DNA of 42,002 bases from a bacterium (lineage in GTDB: Bacteria > Verrucomicrobiota > Verrucomicrobiia > Limisphaerales > UBA8199). The notes under the pieces were generated by a model. That model was not told the DNA's origin. It did not search any database and saw only the letters and a list, made by a program, of their open reading frames with translations. Position 1 is the first letter of the stretch. Each line of letters starts with the position of its first letter. Shown one piece after another: positions 40,360-42,002 of this stretch. The DNA lies in contig JAJYHY010000021.1 in assembly GCA_021784555.1 (NCBI GenBank), forward strand, positions 1 to 42,002, read 5' to 3'. Position numbers and translations under genes: made by a program.

Positions 40360-41430
40360 ATGCGAGATGCATCACTGAGTTTTTTGAGGACCCTTGTAAA
40401 CACACCCAGCCCGGTCGGCCACGAGGCCCGCGGCCAGAGGGTTTGGCTCGACTACGCCAGGCAGTTCGCGGACGAGACTTTCTCGGACGCTTACGGCAAC
40501 TGTGTTGCTGTACTGAACAAAGGCGGCTCGCCCCGGCTCATGCTCGCCGGCCACGCGGACGAAATCGCGCTGGCGGTCAGCTTCATCAACGATGAAGGAT
40601 TCCTTTACGTGCGGAAGATGGGCGGCGTCGATGCCGCCATCACCAAGGCGCAACGCGTTATCGTTCATACCCGCCAGGGACCTCTCCCAGGAGTCGTCGG
40701 AAACGTCGCGCCGCACCTCATGAAGGAAGAGAAGGAACCCAAGACCCCCAAGATTCACGACTTGTTCATTGATATCGGCGCGCGCGACCGCAAGGAGGCC
40801 CAGAGCCTGGTCAAGATCGGCGACCCGATCACCCTCGCCGACGAGTTTGAGGTGCTGCGCAACGGTTTCGCTGTAGCCCGCGCCTTCGACAACCGGGTCG
40901 GCACCTTCGCCGTGGCCGAAGCCCTGCGATTGCTCCGCGAATCCAACGAAAAGCTCCAGGCCGAGGTCTGCGCCGTCTCGAACGTGCAGGAGGAGGTTGG
41001 GCTCCTGGGCGCGCGCCAGATTGCCTACTCGCTCAAACCGGATGTCGCGCTGGTGGTTGATGTCACTCATGCCACCGATTACCCGACCGTCAACAAGCAG
41101 CAGCATGGGGACATCAAGCTGGGTTTGGGTCCCGCCATCACCCACGGCGGTTGTAACCACCCCGAAGTGGTTGCCCGCATCGAGGCGGTTGCCGAAGCCA
41201 AAGAGATTCCTCTCCAGCACGAGGCCATGTCCTCCACCAGCGGAACGGATGCCGACGCCATCTTCTGGACTCGCGGTGGCATCGCCAGCGCCTTGATCAG
41301 TCTGCCAGACCGCTACATGCATTCTCCGGTCGAGCTCGTCAGCCTCGATGACCTCGAGAAGGTCCCGCAACTGCTCGCGGCCTTTGCCCAGTCGTTAGCG
41401 GCGAACGAGCAGTTTAAGGTCAGGATTTAA
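40360..41430 (+). CDS. M42-family metallo-aminopeptidase
   Basis: 356 residues with the full M42 (FrvX/TET aminopeptidase) set of metal and catalytic residues: His65 in AGHADEI, Asp177 in ARAFDNRVG, Glu211-Glu212 in VQEEVG, Asp234 in VDVTHATD, His321 in HSPVE. M42 enzymes form dodecameric tetrahedral shells that remove N-terminal residues from peptides in the cytosol. Length is normal. The ATG at 40360 follows directly after the tandem duplication; the open frame upstream to 40171 is repeat sequence. No operon partner is visible. Confidence 0.92.
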   Translation: MRDASLSFLRTLVNTPSPVGHEARGQRVWLDYARQFADETFSDAYGNCVAVLNKGGSPRLMLAGHADEIALAVSFINDEGFLYVRKMGGVDAAITKAQRVIVHTRQGPLPGVVGNVAPHLMKEEKEPKTPKIHDLFIDIGARDRKEAQSLVKIGDPITLADEFEVLRNGFAVARAFDNRVGTFAVAEALRLLRESNEKLQAEVCAVSNVQEEVGLLGARQIAYSLKPDVALVVDVTHATDYPTVNKQQHGDIKLGLGPAITHGGCNHPEVVARIEAVAEAKEIPLQHEAMSSTSGTDADAIFWTRGGIASALISLPDRYMHSPVELVSLDDLEKVPQLLAAFAQSLAANEQFKVRI

Positions 41431-41535
41431 TGACCTGGCAGGCAAAGCGAGGGGAGAAACAGGAGCCGCCGTTCGACGTCCACGAACCAACCGCGATCGT
41501 TGCCGCCGACCCGCGCGCATGATGAGGTATGCCGC

Positions 41536-41727
41536 ATGACAGAGAGGAATCCGCGCAATCCATTTCCGGGCATGAATTCGTTCTTCGAGCAACAGTGGCG
41601 CGATGCGCACACGCGACTGATCACCTACCTGAGCGACGCCCTGCAAGAGCGCCTGCCGCCGGACCTTGCCATCAGGGCCGAAGAAGAAACGGCCGCGATT
41701 GGCGCGGGCGAGAAACGCGCTACCTAG
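41536..41727 (+). pseudogene. 5' fragment of a DUF4058-family gene
   Basis: 63 codons: NPFPGMNSFFEQQWRDAHTRLITYLSDALQERLPPDLAIRAEEE matches the conserved N-terminus of DUF4058 proteins (normally about 250 residues). The frame stops at GEKRAT, right where the sequence changes to GAGCCTGTCCCAAAA. The rest of the gene is absent, so it was probably interrupted by the element that follows. Confidence 0.65.
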
Positions 41728-42002
41728 AGCCTGTCCCAAAAAGGCGATTTTTAGCAGTGACTCCAGAAATAGTAATTCATCTGTTGCAAATAATTAGGGT
41801 GACTAGCCTCCGTCCCTTCACTCCCCCGATTTCACCTCCAGATCCACCTTCCCGGCATACACCGCCCCCATCCCGCTAACGCCGGGCGTGAGCGGCCACG
41901 GTGTCCACCAAGCGGTCTATCTGGCGCAGGGTCTGCTTGCGCTGGCGCTTGCTGTCGGGCTTGTTCCAGGCGTGGGTCATCTGGATGCAGAGCCGGTTGA
42001 TG
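41728..42002 (-). mobile_element. Probable left end of an insertion sequence (continues beyond the window)
   Basis: GAGCCTGTCCCAAAAAGGCG at about 41728-41747 looks like an IS terminal repeat and begins exactly where the DUF4058 gene breaks off. About 130 nt inwards a minus-strand reading frame ends. The other end is outside the window, so inverted repeats and target duplication cannot be verified. Confidence 0.4.
41876..42002 (-). CDS. C-terminal end of a putative transposase (partial)
   Basis: On the minus strand the frame entering from the window edge reads INRLCIQMTHAWNKPDSKRQ then RKQTLRQIDRLVDTVAAHAR and stops at 41876-41878. The Arg/Lys-rich helical ending and the IS-like border at 41728 suggest a transposase C-terminus. 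I cannot assign an IS family from 41 residues. Confidence 0.4.
   Translation of the reverse strand, partial: INRLCIQMTHAWNKPDSKRQRKQTLRQIDRLVDTVAAHARR

Overview
The window is GC-rich bacterial chromosome and most probably comes from a Verrucomicrobiota member of the Pedosphaera/Limisphaerales kind. This is inferred from gene content, since no rRNA or tRNA is visible. The clues are ECF sigma factors next to Ser/Thr kinases with WD40 tails, many large secreted beta-propeller, Ig-like and Calx-beta proteins, a recurring C-terminal beta module ending in F(Y/F)RL/I/V, a YtrA-type GntR/ABC operon, a TPR-sulfotransferase, and many small dispersed palindromic repeats.

Layout. 1-815: a 156-bp direct repeat, then a Panacea-domain (antitoxin-like) gene with a decayed upstream neighbour. 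1098-4005: a GntR regulator, ABC ATPase and permease operon with an operator-like palindrome over its promoter. 4173-5315: an ornithine-type PLP decarboxylase. 5440-10564 (minus strand): a KatG catalase-peroxidase and a secreted GH52-type glycosidase with an FN3 domain. 10591-13688: a MITE-like hairpin element, an overlapping RelE-like/Uma2 pair, the ruin of a sigma factor-kinase cassette, and hicBA. 13985-25645: two tandem copies of a three-gene module (secreted beta-sandwich protein, ECF sigma factor, membrane Ser/Thr kinase with about 14 WD40 blades). The second copy carries a 132-bp MITE with a perfect 9-bp target duplication between sigma factor and kinase. 25730-26324: two small overlapping hypothetical genes. 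26626-39951: a run of secreted or extracellular proteins (14-blade BNR-like protein, small beta-barrel-like protein, Ig/esterase, NHL/Ig/14-blade protein, Calx-beta/esterase), interrupted by a TPR-sulfotransferase. 39930-40331: a 201-bp tandem duplication. 40360-41430: an M42 aminopeptidase. 41536-42002: a DUF4058 gene cut off by what looks like the left end of an insertion sequence.

How it may work together (inference). A 28-30-bp element beginning CTGTAACCTTT occurs six times, plus one decayed copy. It lies ahead of most of the secreted-protein genes and ahead of the sigma-kinase ruin. In three places it is followed by a homologous leader of about 200 nt with a conserved hairpin that ends at the start codon or where it should be. 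The simplest reading is a regulon: membrane kinases with double-propeller sensors control ECF sigma factors, which read the shared promoter-leader cassette in front of secreted proteins. The modules have been amplified, broken and rearranged locally by recombination between these repeats. None of this regulation is shown by the sequence alone.
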